NCBI GenBank assembly: GCA_015064065.1
Contig: SVSY01000005.1
Span: 1 to 40,410 of the forward strand
Direction of reading: 5' to 3'
Origin: Oscillospiraceae bacterium
GTDB taxonomy: Bacteria > Bacillota > Clostridia > Oscillospirales > CAG-272
DNA: 40,410 nt
Numbering within the stretch: position 1 is the stretch's first letter; every line of letters starts with the position of its first letter. The translations under genes and the position numbers were made by a program. A model generated the notes under the pieces. The model saw nothing but the letters and a program-made list of their open reading frames with translations. It made no database searches and was not told the origin of the DNA. Shown here piece after piece: positions 1 through 9,223 of this stretch.

Positions 1-1055
1 AGCTCTTCGGTGAGAGAATGTATATCTCCAACGCTACCGGATGTTCTTCTATCTGGGGTGGCTCCGCTCCCGCAACTCCTTACACTGTAAACAAGGAGTC
101 CGGCAGAGGTCCCGCATGGGCTAACTCGCTCTTCGAGGATAACGCTGAGCACGGTCTCGGTATGGCTCTCGGTCAGAAGACCATTCGTGAGAAGCTTATC
201 GGCAAGGTTGCAGAGATGGCAGAGTCCGACAAGGCAAGCGACGAGTTCAAGGCTGCTGCAAAGGCATACCTTGACTCCAAGGACGACGGTAAGGCAAACG
301 AAGCAGCAACCAAGGCTCTCATCGTTGAGCTCGAAAAGGCAGCAGAGGCAGGATGCCCCGTTGCTCCCGCTATCCTTGCTGAGAAGGATTACCTCTCCAA
401 GAAGTCTATATGGATCTTCGGTGGAGACGGTTGGGCATACGACATCGGATTTGGCGGTCTTGACCACGTACTTGCTTCCGGTGAGGACGTAAACGTTATG
501 GTATTCGATACCGAGGTTTACTCCAACACCGGCGGACAGGCTTCCAAGGCTTCTCAGATCGGTCAGGTCGCTCAGTTCGCAGCAGCAGGTAAGGCAATCG
601 GCAAGAAGGATCTTGCACAGATCGCTATGTCCTACGGCTACGTATACGTTGCACAGGTTGCAATGGGCGCTGATATGAACCAGCTCCTCAAGGCTCTCAG
701 CGAGGCTGAGGCTTACAACGGTCCTTCGCTTATCATCGGTTACGCTCCTTGTGAGATGCACGGTGTTAAGGGCGGAATGCAGAACTGCCAGCTCGAGATG
801 AAGAAGGCAGTTGAGGCTGGTTACTGGCAGATGTTCAGATACAACCCCACTCTTGAGAACAACAAGCTCATCATCGACTCTAAGGCTCCTACAGCTAACT
901 ACGTAGACTTCATCAAGTCCGAGACCCGTTATGCTCGTCTCGTACAGTCCTTCCCCGAGAAGGCTGAAGCACTCTTTGCTCAGGGTGAAGAAAACGCAAA
1001 GGCTAAGTACGAAAGACTCCAGAAGCTTTCTACTCTCTACGGAAACGAAGAGTAA
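1..1055 (+). CDS. nifJ: pyruvate:ferredoxin (flavodoxin) oxidoreductase, C-terminal part; 5' end lies outside the window
   Basis: The reading frame is open upstream of the listed Met (LFGERMYISNATGCSSIWGGSAPATPYTVN), a characteristic PFOR TPP-domain motif; later WIFGGDGWAYDIGFGGLDHVLASGEDVNVMVFDTEVYSNTGGQ. Confidence 0.95.
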   Translation, partial: LFGERMYISNATGCSSIWGGSAPATPYTVNKESGRGPAWANSLFEDNAEHGLGMALGQKTIREKLIGKVAEMAESDKASDEFKAAAKAYLDSKDDGKANEAATKALIVELEKAAEAGCPVAPAILAEKDYLSKKSIWIFGGDGWAYDIGFGGLDHVLASGEDVNVMVFDTEVYSNTGGQASKASQIGQVAQFAAAGKAIGKKDLAQIAMSYGYVYVAQVAMGADMNQLLKALSEAEAYNGPSLIIGYAPCEMHGVKGGMQNCQLEMKKAVEAGYWQMFRYNPTLENNKLIIDSKAPTANYVDFIKSETRYARLVQSFPEKAEALFAQGEENAKAKYERLQKLSTLYGNEE

Positions 1056-1067
1056 TTCAATAAAAAT

Positions 1068-1100
1068 AAAACAGCCGTCGGCAACGCCGACGGCTGTTTT
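1068..1100 (+). terminator. Rho-independent terminator after PFOR
   Basis: AAAACAGCCGTCGGC-AAC-GCCGACGGCTGTTTT perfect stem just after the stop codon. Confidence 0.85.
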
Positions 1101-1150
1101 GCGTTTTAGGGTATTGGAAGATAGCAAACGCAAAAAGCAAAGCTAACGTA

Positions 1151-1198
1151 AAGCTTCCTTCCGGAAGGAAGCTGTCACCGAAGGTGACTGAGGGAGAG
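1151..1198 (+). repeat. Solitary half of a double-hairpin intergenic repeat
   Basis: AAGCTTCCTTCCGGAAGGAAGCT followed by GTCACC-GAA-GGTGAC and TGAGGGAGAG; same layout at 5055, 20741 and 26495. Confidence 0.7.
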
Positions 1199-1234
1199 AG
1201 TGCAAAAAAGAGCGTATATGTTTTTGCGGCATCT

Positions 1235-1660
1235 ATCTTAAATCGGTAGGGGTCGGCGCCTCGACGACCCGATGTCGCAAAGCCTTTTAAAATGTATAAA
1301 GCGTCTATTATTTTACGAAATTGTAGGGACAGGCGGTCTCGCTGCGGCTCGGTCACGCTCTGCGTTCATACATTGCTTCGCAATGCACTTCATTGCGCTC
1401 GCGCCGCTTCGCTACCTCGACTGTCCGAGCCGCATAATGAAATTTTATTTGGTTAACGGCTACGATGTTATTTAAACAATAGACGCTTTATGCATTTTAA
1501 AAATCATTATGACATCGGACAGTCGAGGACGCCTGTCCCTACAGGTTTGAGAGAATTTGTTCGCGTGTGTGTAGCCGTACGTGCTGATGTGATTTGTTTG
1601 CGACCTTGGGTCGTCGAGGCGCCGACCCCTACGGGTTTGTAGGAATTTGTTTCAAAGATG
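1235..1660. repeat. Cluster of GTAGGGG/CGACCC-type stem-loop modules, in both orientations
   Basis: GGTAGGGGTCGGCGCCTCGACGACCCGATGTCGC (1240s), GTAGGGACAGGCG...CTCGACTGTCCG (1323-1430), CATCGGACAGTCGAGGACGCCTGTCCCTAC (1513-), GGGTCGTCGAGGCGCCGACCCCTAC (1607-). Confidence 0.7.
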
Positions 1661-2049
1661 GTAGCCGTAAATACCTATGTAATTTGTTCGCAACATCGGG
1701 AGGAGCAAGCCCCTCCCCTACCGATTTGTAGAAGGTTGTTTCAAAAGATAATAGCCGCACAAAGATACAATTAAAATAAAAAAAGAGTTTTGGGTAGCGA
1801 TGAGCTGTCCCAAAACTCTTCCTTAGAAAAATTACTTTTTATGCCATTAAATCCGCATAAACCAACCTTGATGTTCCAAAAGAAATTCCATTGTAGCAAG
1901 TTCTTTGATTTACGCCTCGGCGCGTCCTGTGGACGATGAAGCCGAGGTGGAAATAGAAAAAAACAAGGAGTATCGGAAGCGCGCTACGCGTTCGCGACCG
2001 AGACGACTATGTTTTTGACCGAAGCCACCTTTCTCCGAAAGAAAGTGGC
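1661..2049 (-). repeat. Composite intergenic repeat, copy A (contains a covarying terminator-like hairpin)
   Basis: Shares TTCCAAAAGAAATTCC, CATAAACCAACCTTGATGTTCC, CCTTAGAAAAATTACT and a hairpin with GATGA/TCATC loop with copies at 19087-19352 and 26693-26962. Confidence 0.8.
1783..1820 (-). terminator. Covarying hairpin of composite repeat A; intrinsic-terminator-like on the minus strand
   Basis: AAGAGTTTTGGG-T-AGC-GATGA-GCT-GT-CCCAAAACTCTT; on the minus strand it is followed by TTTTTTATTTTAATT. Confidence 0.75.
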
Positions 2050-2073
2050 AAAATTATTACATAAAGCTATCTA

Positions 2074-3867
2074 TCACTCCTCAATAGAATACTTCTCAAG
2101 AAATCCGTTATAGAGCTTTGTGAATTCGGGGCTACCCGCCTTGACCTCGTGGAGATACTCGTGAACTCCGAGCGCGTCGTGGCGCGACATTTCGATAAGG
2201 CAGCCTGCGATATTGGAGCAGTGGTCGGAAACACGCTCGAGGTTAGTGAGGATATCGGCAAGCACGAAGCCGTGCTCGATAGTACATTCGCTCTTCTGAA
2301 GACGGAGCGTATGGTGGAAACGTATCTGGTCCTTAAGATAGTCAACTACCTGCTCAAGAGGCTCAACCATAGCAGCTTTATTCATATCCGATTCAACAAA
2401 AGCTTCCTTTGTGATAGTGAGTATTTCTTCAACGGCTCCCGTGAGCGCGTGGAGCTCGTGCTGAGCCTGCTTGGAGAAGGAGAGCGACTTGTCCTTGAGC
2501 TCCTCGGCGGATTCAAGGAGATTGACAGCGTGGTCGGAGATACGCTCGAAGTCGCCTATCATATGGAGAAGCTTTGTGACCTCGTGGCTGTCGACTGCGT
2601 CCATATTACGTTCGGAAAGCTTTACAAGATAAGAGCCGAGCTCATCCTCGTAGATATCCGCTGTGTCCTCTTCTTTTCGGATCTCGTCTGCGATCTTAGA
2701 ATCGTAGGAGTCAAGGATCTGCATAGACTTTTTGAAGGAATCCATAGATATGACTGCCATCTGAGCGGCAACCGCACGGCTTCTGTCGATAGCGACGGTA
2801 GGAGTGTCGAGGAGACGCTCGTCAAGCATATTGGTGTACTCGTCGCCCTTCTTGTCCGAGCCGCGAACCGTGAGGCAGGCGAGCTTTTCGAGAAGCTTTG
2901 TGAAGGGGAAGAGAGTAATAACCGAGAGTATCTTAAAGACGGTGTGAACTATCGCGATGCCCCACATATCGATCATCGTGGTGTTTGCAAGTCCGAAGAG
3001 GTCGAACGCGCCCGTGAGCGAGAAGATCCAACCGACAAGATAATACATCGTCAGCCAGAAGGCAACGCCGATAATGTTGAAGTAAAGGTGTACAAACGCT
3101 GCGCGCTTACCGTTTTTGTTAGCACCGAGCGCCGAGAGCATAGCTGTGATACAAGTACCGATATTCTGACCGAGGATTATCGGGATAGCCGCTCCAAAGG
3201 AGATAGCTCCCGTACCGACGGCAAGTGCCTGAAGGATACCGATCGACGCAGACGAGGATTGAACGACAGCGGTCAGTATAGTACCTGCAAGAACACCGAG
3301 AAGGGGATTTTCGAAGAGAGTGAGGATCTGGCAGAAGCCGGGGTCGTTCTTAAGACCGCTTACAGCACCCGACATAATGTCCATTCCCGTCATAAGAACC
3401 GCAAAGCCGAGAAGAATAGTTCCCACGTCCTTGAGCTTGTTCTTTTTTGAGAACATCAACAGACAGATACCTATGATCGCAAGAATTGGCATCCACGCCT
3501 CAGGCTTGAGCCATTTGAGAATAGCGGTAGCATCTGCGCCGCCTTCAATACCGTTAAGCGCCGTGATCCAAGCGGTGACCGCAGTACCGACGTTTGCACC
3601 CATAATAACACCGACAGCCTGACCGAGAAGCATCGTGCCTGAGTTAACGAAGCCGACTACCATAACGGTCGTAGCCGAGGATGACTGGATTATTGCGGTA
3701 ACGCCAAGTCCGAGCAGGAATCCCTTGAACTTATTTGACGTCAGATCGCCAAGGATAGTTTTAAGCTTTCTGCCCGCACTTTTTTTGAGGGCATCGCCCA
3801 TTACGTCCATACCGTAGAGGAAGAGCGCCAAGCCGCATAAAAGTGTCAGTATTTCAAAAATTCCCAT
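2074..3867 (-). CDS. Na/Pi cotransporter family protein with C-terminal PhoU-like domain
   Basis: LFLYGMDVMGDALKKSAGRKLK...AIIQSSSATTVMVVGFVNSG and a second VVQSSSASIGILQALA motif; helical PhoU-like tail. Confidence 0.93.
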   Translation of the reverse strand: MGIFEILTLLCGLALFLYGMDVMGDALKKSAGRKLKTILGDLTSNKFKGFLLGLGVTAIIQSSSATTVMVVGFVNSGTMLLGQAVGVIMGANVGTAVTAWITALNGIEGGADATAILKWLKPEAWMPILAIIGICLLMFSKKNKLKDVGTILLGFAVLMTGMDIMSGAVSGLKNDPGFCQILTLFENPLLGVLAGTILTAVVQSSSASIGILQALAVGTGAISFGAAIPIILGQNIGTCITAMLSALGANKNGKRAAFVHLYFNIIGVAFWLTMYYLVGWIFSLTGAFDLFGLANTTMIDMWGIAIVHTVFKILSVITLFPFTKLLEKLACLTVRGSDKKGDEYTNMLDERLLDTPTVAIDRSRAVAAQMAVISMDSFKKSMQILDSYDSKIADEIRKEEDTADIYEDELGSYLVKLSERNMDAVDSHEVTKLLHMIGDFERISDHAVNLLESAEELKDKSLSFSKQAQHELHALTGAVEEILTITKEAFVESDMNKAAMVEPLEQVVDYLKDQIRFHHTLRLQKSECTIEHGFVLADILTNLERVSDHCSNIAGCLIEMSRHDALGVHEYLHEVKAGSPEFTKLYNGFLEKYSIEE

Positions 3868-4039
3868 TTCGATCCTTTCTTTTGATTTTTACAGTGGTAA
3901 AAATTTTCAAATATGCTTGAGGCAACGATCTACCTCAGTATATATGATACAACAATTTTTTTGCTTTTTCAAGAGTAATTTATCAAAATCATCCTCTTAA
4001 AATAAAATTCGTCATTTTGAACAAATCTGCACGCGCGAA

Positions 4040-4843
4040 TTATATTTCTACCTCGGTGAATTTGTTTGAGATGAGCTGTACGACGCTGTCAAAGGAGCGA
4101 GAGCGCAAAATATCAAGGCACTCGTCAAAATAACAGGTCAGATAGTCTTTGTTGTGGCAATCGGAGGTGAGGATTATCTTTCCTCCCTTTTCTTTGATTC
4201 TGTCAAGGATAAAGGGCGCGGGGTAGGGCTGCTTGCGGTAGCCGCGCGAGATCGCTCCCGTATTCATTTCGACAAGGGGACAGATCTCAAGACAGAAGTC
4301 AAGTACCTCAAGAGCAAGAGCGCGGTAGCGCGGGTCTTCCTCATCGATATATCCGAACTTTGTGACAAGGTCAAAATGTCCGAGAATGTCGGGGCGCAGC
4401 AAAGGTATGCGCTCGGCATAAAGCTCGTAATACGCCTTTGCGAAAGCGAAGGCGTCACCGCCAAAGCAATTGTTCAGCGTATCAAGGAAGTTTTCGGGGC
4501 TGTGGTCAACGTCGCGAGGACCGTAATCGGTACGCACGTAATGCGTGTCGCCGATAATATAGTCGAATACGCTTCTGTCCTCTACGACGGCAAAGCCGTC
4601 CTGCTCGTAGCCGAGATATATCTCTATCTGCCCCTCGTATTCTTTTTTGAGCGCACGTACCTCAGAGATATATTCTCCGAGCTTTTCTTTCGGTATGCAA
4701 TATCTGAGGTCGAAATCTGTAAAGCTGTGGTCGGAAAATCCGAGCGAGACCATATTTTTTTCGATAGCCGCTGCAACGACCTCTCGAGCGGTATTTTTAC
4801 CGTCGGAATAGAGCGTATGTGTGTGAAGATTAGAATATCTCAT
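4040..4843 (-). CDS. Histidinol-phosphatase (PHP family, HisJ-type)
   Basis: MRYSNLHTHTLYSDGKNTAREVV PHP metal motif; GFSDHSF; DILGHFDLVTKFG; LTSDCHN. Confidence 0.88.
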   Translation of the reverse strand: MRYSNLHTHTLYSDGKNTAREVVAAAIEKNMVSLGFSDHSFTDFDLRYCIPKEKLGEYISEVRALKKEYEGQIEIYLGYEQDGFAVVEDRSVFDYIIGDTHYVRTDYGPRDVDHSPENFLDTLNNCFGGDAFAFAKAYYELYAERIPLLRPDILGHFDLVTKFGYIDEEDPRYRALALEVLDFCLEICPLVEMNTGAISRGYRKQPYPAPFILDRIKEKGGKIILTSDCHNKDYLTCYFDECLDILRSRSFDSVVQLISNKFTEVEI

Positions 4844-5054
4844 AAAGATCCTTCTTCCTATTATATTTTATATTTATATTCTTCTAAATTATAGCATAAA
4901 AAGAGAGCGTAGTCAAGAAGATTAATAAAATGCAGAACTTATTAAATGCTGAATGCGGAATTGGGGTAGCTTTTTGCTTTGGCAAAAAGCAATTTATTAA
5001 AAATGGGAATTTAAACCGCATCGTGCGGCGAGAGTGTTCGGAAAAGAGATACAA

Positions 5055-5190
5055 AAAGGCTCCTTCCGAGAGGGAGCTGTCGCGTTAGCGACTGAGGGAG
5101 AGTGCGAAGAGAATAAAGTTATTGCTCATTTGAAGTTTACGCAGGCTCCTTCCACCGCAAGCGGTCCCCCTTCCTCTCGGAGGAAGGCTC
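5055..5190. repeat. Inverted pair of double-hairpin repeats (MITE-like palindrome)
   Basis: AAAGGCTCCTTCCGAGAGGGAGCTGTCGCGTTAGCGACTGAGGGAG ... CTCCTTCCACCGCAAGCGGTCCCCCTTCCTCTCGGAGGAAGGCTC. Confidence 0.75.
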
Positions 5191-5315
5191 ATTAGAGTGT
5201 CGCTTCAGATAATAGCCACATCGTGCGGAGTGAAGGGCGTCCCGACTGTCCGGACCGCACGAACAAATTTAATGTAATTTACGGCTACTATCCTCCACCA
5301 ACCTCCCCCCAACCC

Positions 5316-5619
5316 GTCATCCTGAGCGGAACGGCGAAATATTGGTTGGGGATAGCGTACCTTTAAACAACCGCCGTGGAGTCGAACCCTTTTTCAGACC
5401 CGTAAGGGTGAAAAAGGGCGAGCAAGCAGCTTGCCTGCGCCGCGAGGGATCTCTAATGCGGCTTTGCTATCCTCGTTTAACGTAAAGTTACTTTTCTACA
5501 AAAGGGTCACATAAGACCGCTTTATAGATCCCGAAAAGTGTCTTGACACTTTTCGCTTTTGTGCGGAGTCGCTATACTACCGCTCCTCCTTCCAAAAGTT
5601 CGACTGCGCTCAGGATGAC
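5316..5619. repeat. ~304-bp MITE-like element with 13-bp terminal inverted repeats and internal hairpins
   Basis: GTCATCCTGAGCG (5316-5328) and its exact reverse complement CGCTCAGGATGAC (5607-5619); internal stems CCCTTTTTC...GAAAAAGGG and CGAAAAGTGTC-TT-GACACTTTTCG. Confidence 0.7.
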
Positions 5620-5819
5620 CAATAGAAAGAAGAGAGTACAAGAGAGTAGCCGTATTGTGCGGAGTGAAGGGCATTACGACCTCGGACAGTCGAGGGACGC
5701 CTGTCCCTACAGGGTTGATGTGATTTGTTCGCAAGATGGTATCCCTGCTTTGTTAGCTGTAGAATTACAGGGAATTCATACTTTTTACCAAAAAAATTAA
5801 TAGTTTAGTAAAAAAGTCG

Positions 5820-5848
5820 TTGACATTTCTTAATAAATATAGTATAAT
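5820..5848 (+). promoter_or_regulatory. Sigma-70-type promoter for the acyltransferase gene
   Basis: TTGACA (5820-5825), 17-nt spacer, TATAAT (5843-5848). Confidence 0.85.
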
Positions 5849-5881
5849 CCATATAGTACATCAAAACGGCAGGAGGACGAA

Positions 5882-7165
5882 ATGAAGATAAAATTGATCC
5901 CCAAAAGCTACAAAGACGTTATAAATATGCCCGAGGAGACAAAATTCAAGCCCAAAAAGCCGAATATATTTTTCAGATGTCTGCTTAAGATCGTCTCAAT
6001 GCCCGATCTTATAGCCACAAAATTCAAATGCAACAAAATAGATATGGACAAGCTCGGTAAGCGCGAGCCCGCGCTCTTTTTGATGAATCATTCGAGCTTT
6101 ATCGACCTTGAGATAGCGGCGAACATACTCTTCCCGAGAGCATTTAACATAGTCGCGACTACCGACAGCTTCGTGGGAAAGGCGTGGCTTATGCGGCAGA
6201 TAGGCTGTGTTCCGACTAAGAAATTTGTCTCGGACCTCTCGCTCGTGCGCCAGATGAAGCATATACTCGGCAAACAGCATAGCTCTGTAGTTATGTTTCC
6301 CGAGGCAGGCTACAGCTTAGACGGAACGGCAACCGTGCTCCCCGAAAGCCTTGGAGGCTGTCTTAAGCTTTTAGGAGTTCCCGTCGTGATGATAAGGACC
6401 TACGGAGCGTTTACGCGCGACCCGCTTTACAACGGTCTGCAAAGACGCAAGGTAAAGGTCAGCGCCGATATGAAATATCTACTCTCGCCCGAGCAGATAA
6501 ACGAAATGTCGGCAGACGAGCTCAATGCGATAATAAATAAAGAATTTACGATAGATAATTTCGCGTGGCAGCAGGAGAACAAGGTCTCGGTGAGTGAAAA
6601 TTTCCGCGCGGATTTTCTCAACCGCACGCTCTATAAATGTCCGCACTGCAGTGCAGAGAGCGAGATGGAGGGCAGGGGAACTACCATCACCTGCCGCGCT
6701 TGCGGCGCGTCGTATGAGCTCGACGAATACGGAATTCTGAGAGCGCTTAACTGCGAAGGCCGCTTTGCTCACGTGCCGTTCTGGTACGCGTGGCAGAGGG
6801 AGTGCGTAAGAAAAGAGGTCGAGGAGGGCACTTATCTGTTTGAATCCCCCGTGCGTATCTGTATGAGCGTGGATATCAAGCACATATATGATGTAGGAAA
6901 GGGAATACTCAGACACGACAGAGAGGGATTTCGCCTTGTCGGCTGTGACGGAGAGCTTGACTATTCGCAGAAGCCTCAGGCGACCTACAGCGTTTGCTCG
7001 GACTTCAATTGGTACGAGATAGGCGACGTTATATGCATCGGTAATTCAAAGGCGCTCTACTACTGCTTCCCCGAGAAAAAGGGTGATCACGTGGCAAAGG
7101 TCCGTATTGCCGCCGAGGAGATGTATAAGCTTTATAGAGCGGCTAAAAAAGAGCAAAAAGCTTGA
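5882..7165 (+). CDS. 1-acyl-glycerol-3-phosphate acyltransferase-like protein with C-terminal zinc ribbon
   Basis: ALFLMNHSSFIDLEIAANILFPR (NHxxxxD), VVMFPEAGYSLDGTATVLPESLGGCLKLL, then YKCPHCSAESEMEGRGTTITCRACGASYELDEYG. Confidence 0.75.
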   Translation: MKIKLIPKSYKDVINMPEETKFKPKKPNIFFRCLLKIVSMPDLIATKFKCNKIDMDKLGKREPALFLMNHSSFIDLEIAANILFPRAFNIVATTDSFVGKAWLMRQIGCVPTKKFVSDLSLVRQMKHILGKQHSSVVMFPEAGYSLDGTATVLPESLGGCLKLLGVPVVMIRTYGAFTRDPLYNGLQRRKVKVSADMKYLLSPEQINEMSADELNAIINKEFTIDNFAWQQENKVSVSENFRADFLNRTLYKCPHCSAESEMEGRGTTITCRACGASYELDEYGILRALNCEGRFAHVPFWYAWQRECVRKEVEEGTYLFESPVRICMSVDIKHIYDVGKGILRHDREGFRLVGCDGELDYSQKPQATYSVCSDFNWYEIGDVICIGNSKALYYCFPEKKGDHVAKVRIAAEEMYKLYRAAKKEQKA

Positions 7166-7183
7166 ATTTTTAGCAAAAAAGCG

Positions 7184-7212
7184 TTGACAGAAGCATAAAA
7201 TAATGGTAAAAT
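7184..7212 (+). promoter_or_regulatory. Sigma-70-type promoter
   Basis: TTGACA (7184-7189), 17-nt spacer, TAAAAT (7207-7212). Confidence 0.75.
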
Positions 7213-7244
7213 AAATATACAAAATAAACTTTGGAGGTTTTATT

Positions 7245-7511
7245 ATGGATATCTTGAAGAAAATATTTCCGATTTCTTGGAAATTCACAAAGGATGTTGG
7301 CAATTTCATCGTCGGTATAATCATTTATATCCTTCTTGGCTTTGTTTTCGGTCTCGTAGCAGGTCTTGTGGGACTTCTCGTAAGCGGGATACCGGTGGTA
7401 GGTGCAATTATTATCTGGGTCCTCGGTGCGATCGGAAGCGTTATCGGTCTCTACTCGCTCATAGGTCTCGTTCTCCTTATCCTTGTTTTCTGCAAAGTTA
7501 TTAAGGACTAA
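7245..7511 (+). CDS. Small glycine-rich membrane protein, function unknown
   Basis: 88 aa, two hydrophobic segments, RBS TTGGAGG, own promoter and terminator. Confidence 0.7.
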   Translation: MDILKKIFPISWKFTKDVGNFIVGIIIYILLGFVFGLVAGLVGLLVSGIPVVGAIIIWVLGAIGSVIGLYSLIGLVLLILVFCKVIKD

Positions 7512-7531
7512 AATACTTAAAAAATTTTTAA

Positions 7532-7569
7532 AAAAAGCTCGGAGATTATTGCAATCTCCGAGTTTTTTT
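7532..7569 (+). terminator. Rho-independent terminator
   Basis: CTCGGAGATT-ATTGC-AATCTCCGAG followed by TTTTTTT. Confidence 0.85.
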
Positions 7570-7606
7570 GTTATAATGGAATTACCTAAAAAAAGGAGGT
7601 GCCAAA

Positions 7607-9214
7607 ATGGCTAACTTTAAGTTCAAAACTCTCGGCGTTATGATAGATATGTCGAGAAACTCGGTAATGAGCGTTGAAGGACTCAAGAGATACCTTCCGC
7701 TTCTTAAAAAGATGGGATATAACTGCGTAATGCTCTATACGGAGGATACCTACGAGGTAGACGGCGAGCCTTACTTCGGTTATATGAGAGGAAGATACAC
7801 GAAGGACGAGATGAAGGAGCTTGACGCTTTTGCTGCTTCGCTCGGAATTACGGTCATTCCTTGTATGCAGACTCTCGCACACGTAAATGCAACTATCCGT
7901 TGGGGCAAATTCCCCGTTGACTGCGCGGATATAATGCTTGTTGACGACGAGCGTACCTACGAGCTTATAGACCATATGTTCGCAACGCTTTCCGAGTGCT
8001 TCAAGTCGAGAAAGATACATATAGGTATGGACGAGGCACATATGCTCGGACGAGGCAAGCATCTTGATATCCACGGATACGAGACGGTCGACGTAATAAT
8101 GAAGAGACACCTCGCACGCGTTTGCGAGATAGCAGAGAAGTACGGCTACGAGCCGATGATATGGTCGGATATGTTCTTCCGCCCGTGGAATAACGGAGCG
8201 TACCGTCTTGGAAAGGCGAAAATTCCGCAGGAATATATCGACGCTCTTCCGAAGTCGGTCATTCCTGTTTATTGGGATTACTATCAGGCAACAGAGCAGG
8301 GCTACAGCGATATGATGGAGAACCACGCTCAGCTCTCAAAGAAGACCTGGTTTGCGGGCGGCTCTTGGTCGTGGGAGGGCTTTGCTCCCTTTAATAAGTT
8401 CACGCTTACTTCGATGATCCCCGCGATAGACGCCTGCAAGAAGAATAATATGCGCAATATGTTTATGACGATGTGGGGCGACAACGGCGGCGAATGCTCG
8501 CATTTCGCTCAGCTTCCCTCGCTCTTCTATATCGCGCAGTACTCAAAGGGAATTACCGACGAGGCAGTCATAAAGGAGAAGTTCAAGAGACTTACGGGCG
8601 TTGCATACGACGACTTTATGAAGCTTGATCTTCCTAATGAGATAACGGGCAACGAGCAGACGGGACACCCGAAGAACCCCGCAAAGTATATGCTCTTCTC
8701 GGATTGCTTCAACGGATTTCTCGATTATACCGTTGCAGAGGGCGGCGCAGAAAAGTACGCTGACTACGCAAAGCAGCTCCACGAGGTCGCAAGAAAGAGC
8801 CGTAAGTACGGATATCTCTTTGACACGCAGGCAAAGCTTTGCGACGCTCTTGCAGTTAAGTACGAGCTCGGCGTAAAGACACGTAAGGCGTACAACGCGG
8901 GCGACAAGGACGAGCTCCGCCGCCTTGCAAACGAGGATTACAGCGCGGCTATCAAGCTTGTCGACGCTTTCGCAAAGGCGTTTGAAAAGCAGTGGTTCTA
9001 CGAGAACAAGACGAGCGGCTTTGACGTTCAGGATATCAGACTCGGCGGACTTTTGCGCAGACTCGGCGCTTGCAAGAGAAGACTCCTCGAGTATGCCGAC
9101 GGAAAGATCGATCGCATAGAAGAGCTTGAGGGCGACGTGCTTCCTTTCGGAAACGAAAAGATGAGCATAACCTTCAACGACTACGCGAAGAACGCTACGG
9201 GCAATATTCTCTGA
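7607..9214 (+). CDS. GH20-like beta-N-acetylhexosaminidase family protein without a signal peptide
   Basis: VMIDMSRNSVMSVEGLKRYLPLLKKMGYNCVMLYTEDTYEV...IPCMQTLAHVN...RKIHIGMDEAHMLGRG (D-E catalytic pair). Confidence 0.82.
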   Translation: MANFKFKTLGVMIDMSRNSVMSVEGLKRYLPLLKKMGYNCVMLYTEDTYEVDGEPYFGYMRGRYTKDEMKELDAFAASLGITVIPCMQTLAHVNATIRWGKFPVDCADIMLVDDERTYELIDHMFATLSECFKSRKIHIGMDEAHMLGRGKHLDIHGYETVDVIMKRHLARVCEIAEKYGYEPMIWSDMFFRPWNNGAYRLGKAKIPQEYIDALPKSVIPVYWDYYQATEQGYSDMMENHAQLSKKTWFAGGSWSWEGFAPFNKFTLTSMIPAIDACKKNNMRNMFMTMWGDNGGECSHFAQLPSLFYIAQYSKGITDEAVIKEKFKRLTGVAYDDFMKLDLPNEITGNEQTGHPKNPAKYMLFSDCFNGFLDYTVAEGGAEKYADYAKQLHEVARKSRKYGYLFDTQAKLCDALAVKYELGVKTRKAYNAGDKDELRRLANEDYSAAIKLVDAFAKAFEKQWFYENKTSGFDVQDIRLGGLLRRLGACKRRLLEYADGKIDRIEELEGDVLPFGNEKMSITFNDYAKNATGNIL

Positions 9215-9223
9215 GCTTGAGCT

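Noticed and set aside
2149-3450. 433-aa plus-strand ORF
   Set aside because: Fully antisense to the clear Na/Pi cotransporter; the protein has no family character and reflects codon bias of the real gene.
3868-3960. Possible riboswitch upstream of the Na/Pi transporter
   Set aside because: Only a short TGAGG...CCTCA hairpin is visible in the leader; no known riboswitch motif recognised.
4154-4894. 246-aa plus-strand ORF
   Set aside because: Antisense to the PHP histidinol-phosphatase; no support.
5522-5734. 70-aa minus-strand ORF containing HPERSRTFG
   Set aside because: Derived from the TIR of the MITE-like repeat (CTGAGCG...); a typical spurious repeat-encoded ORF.
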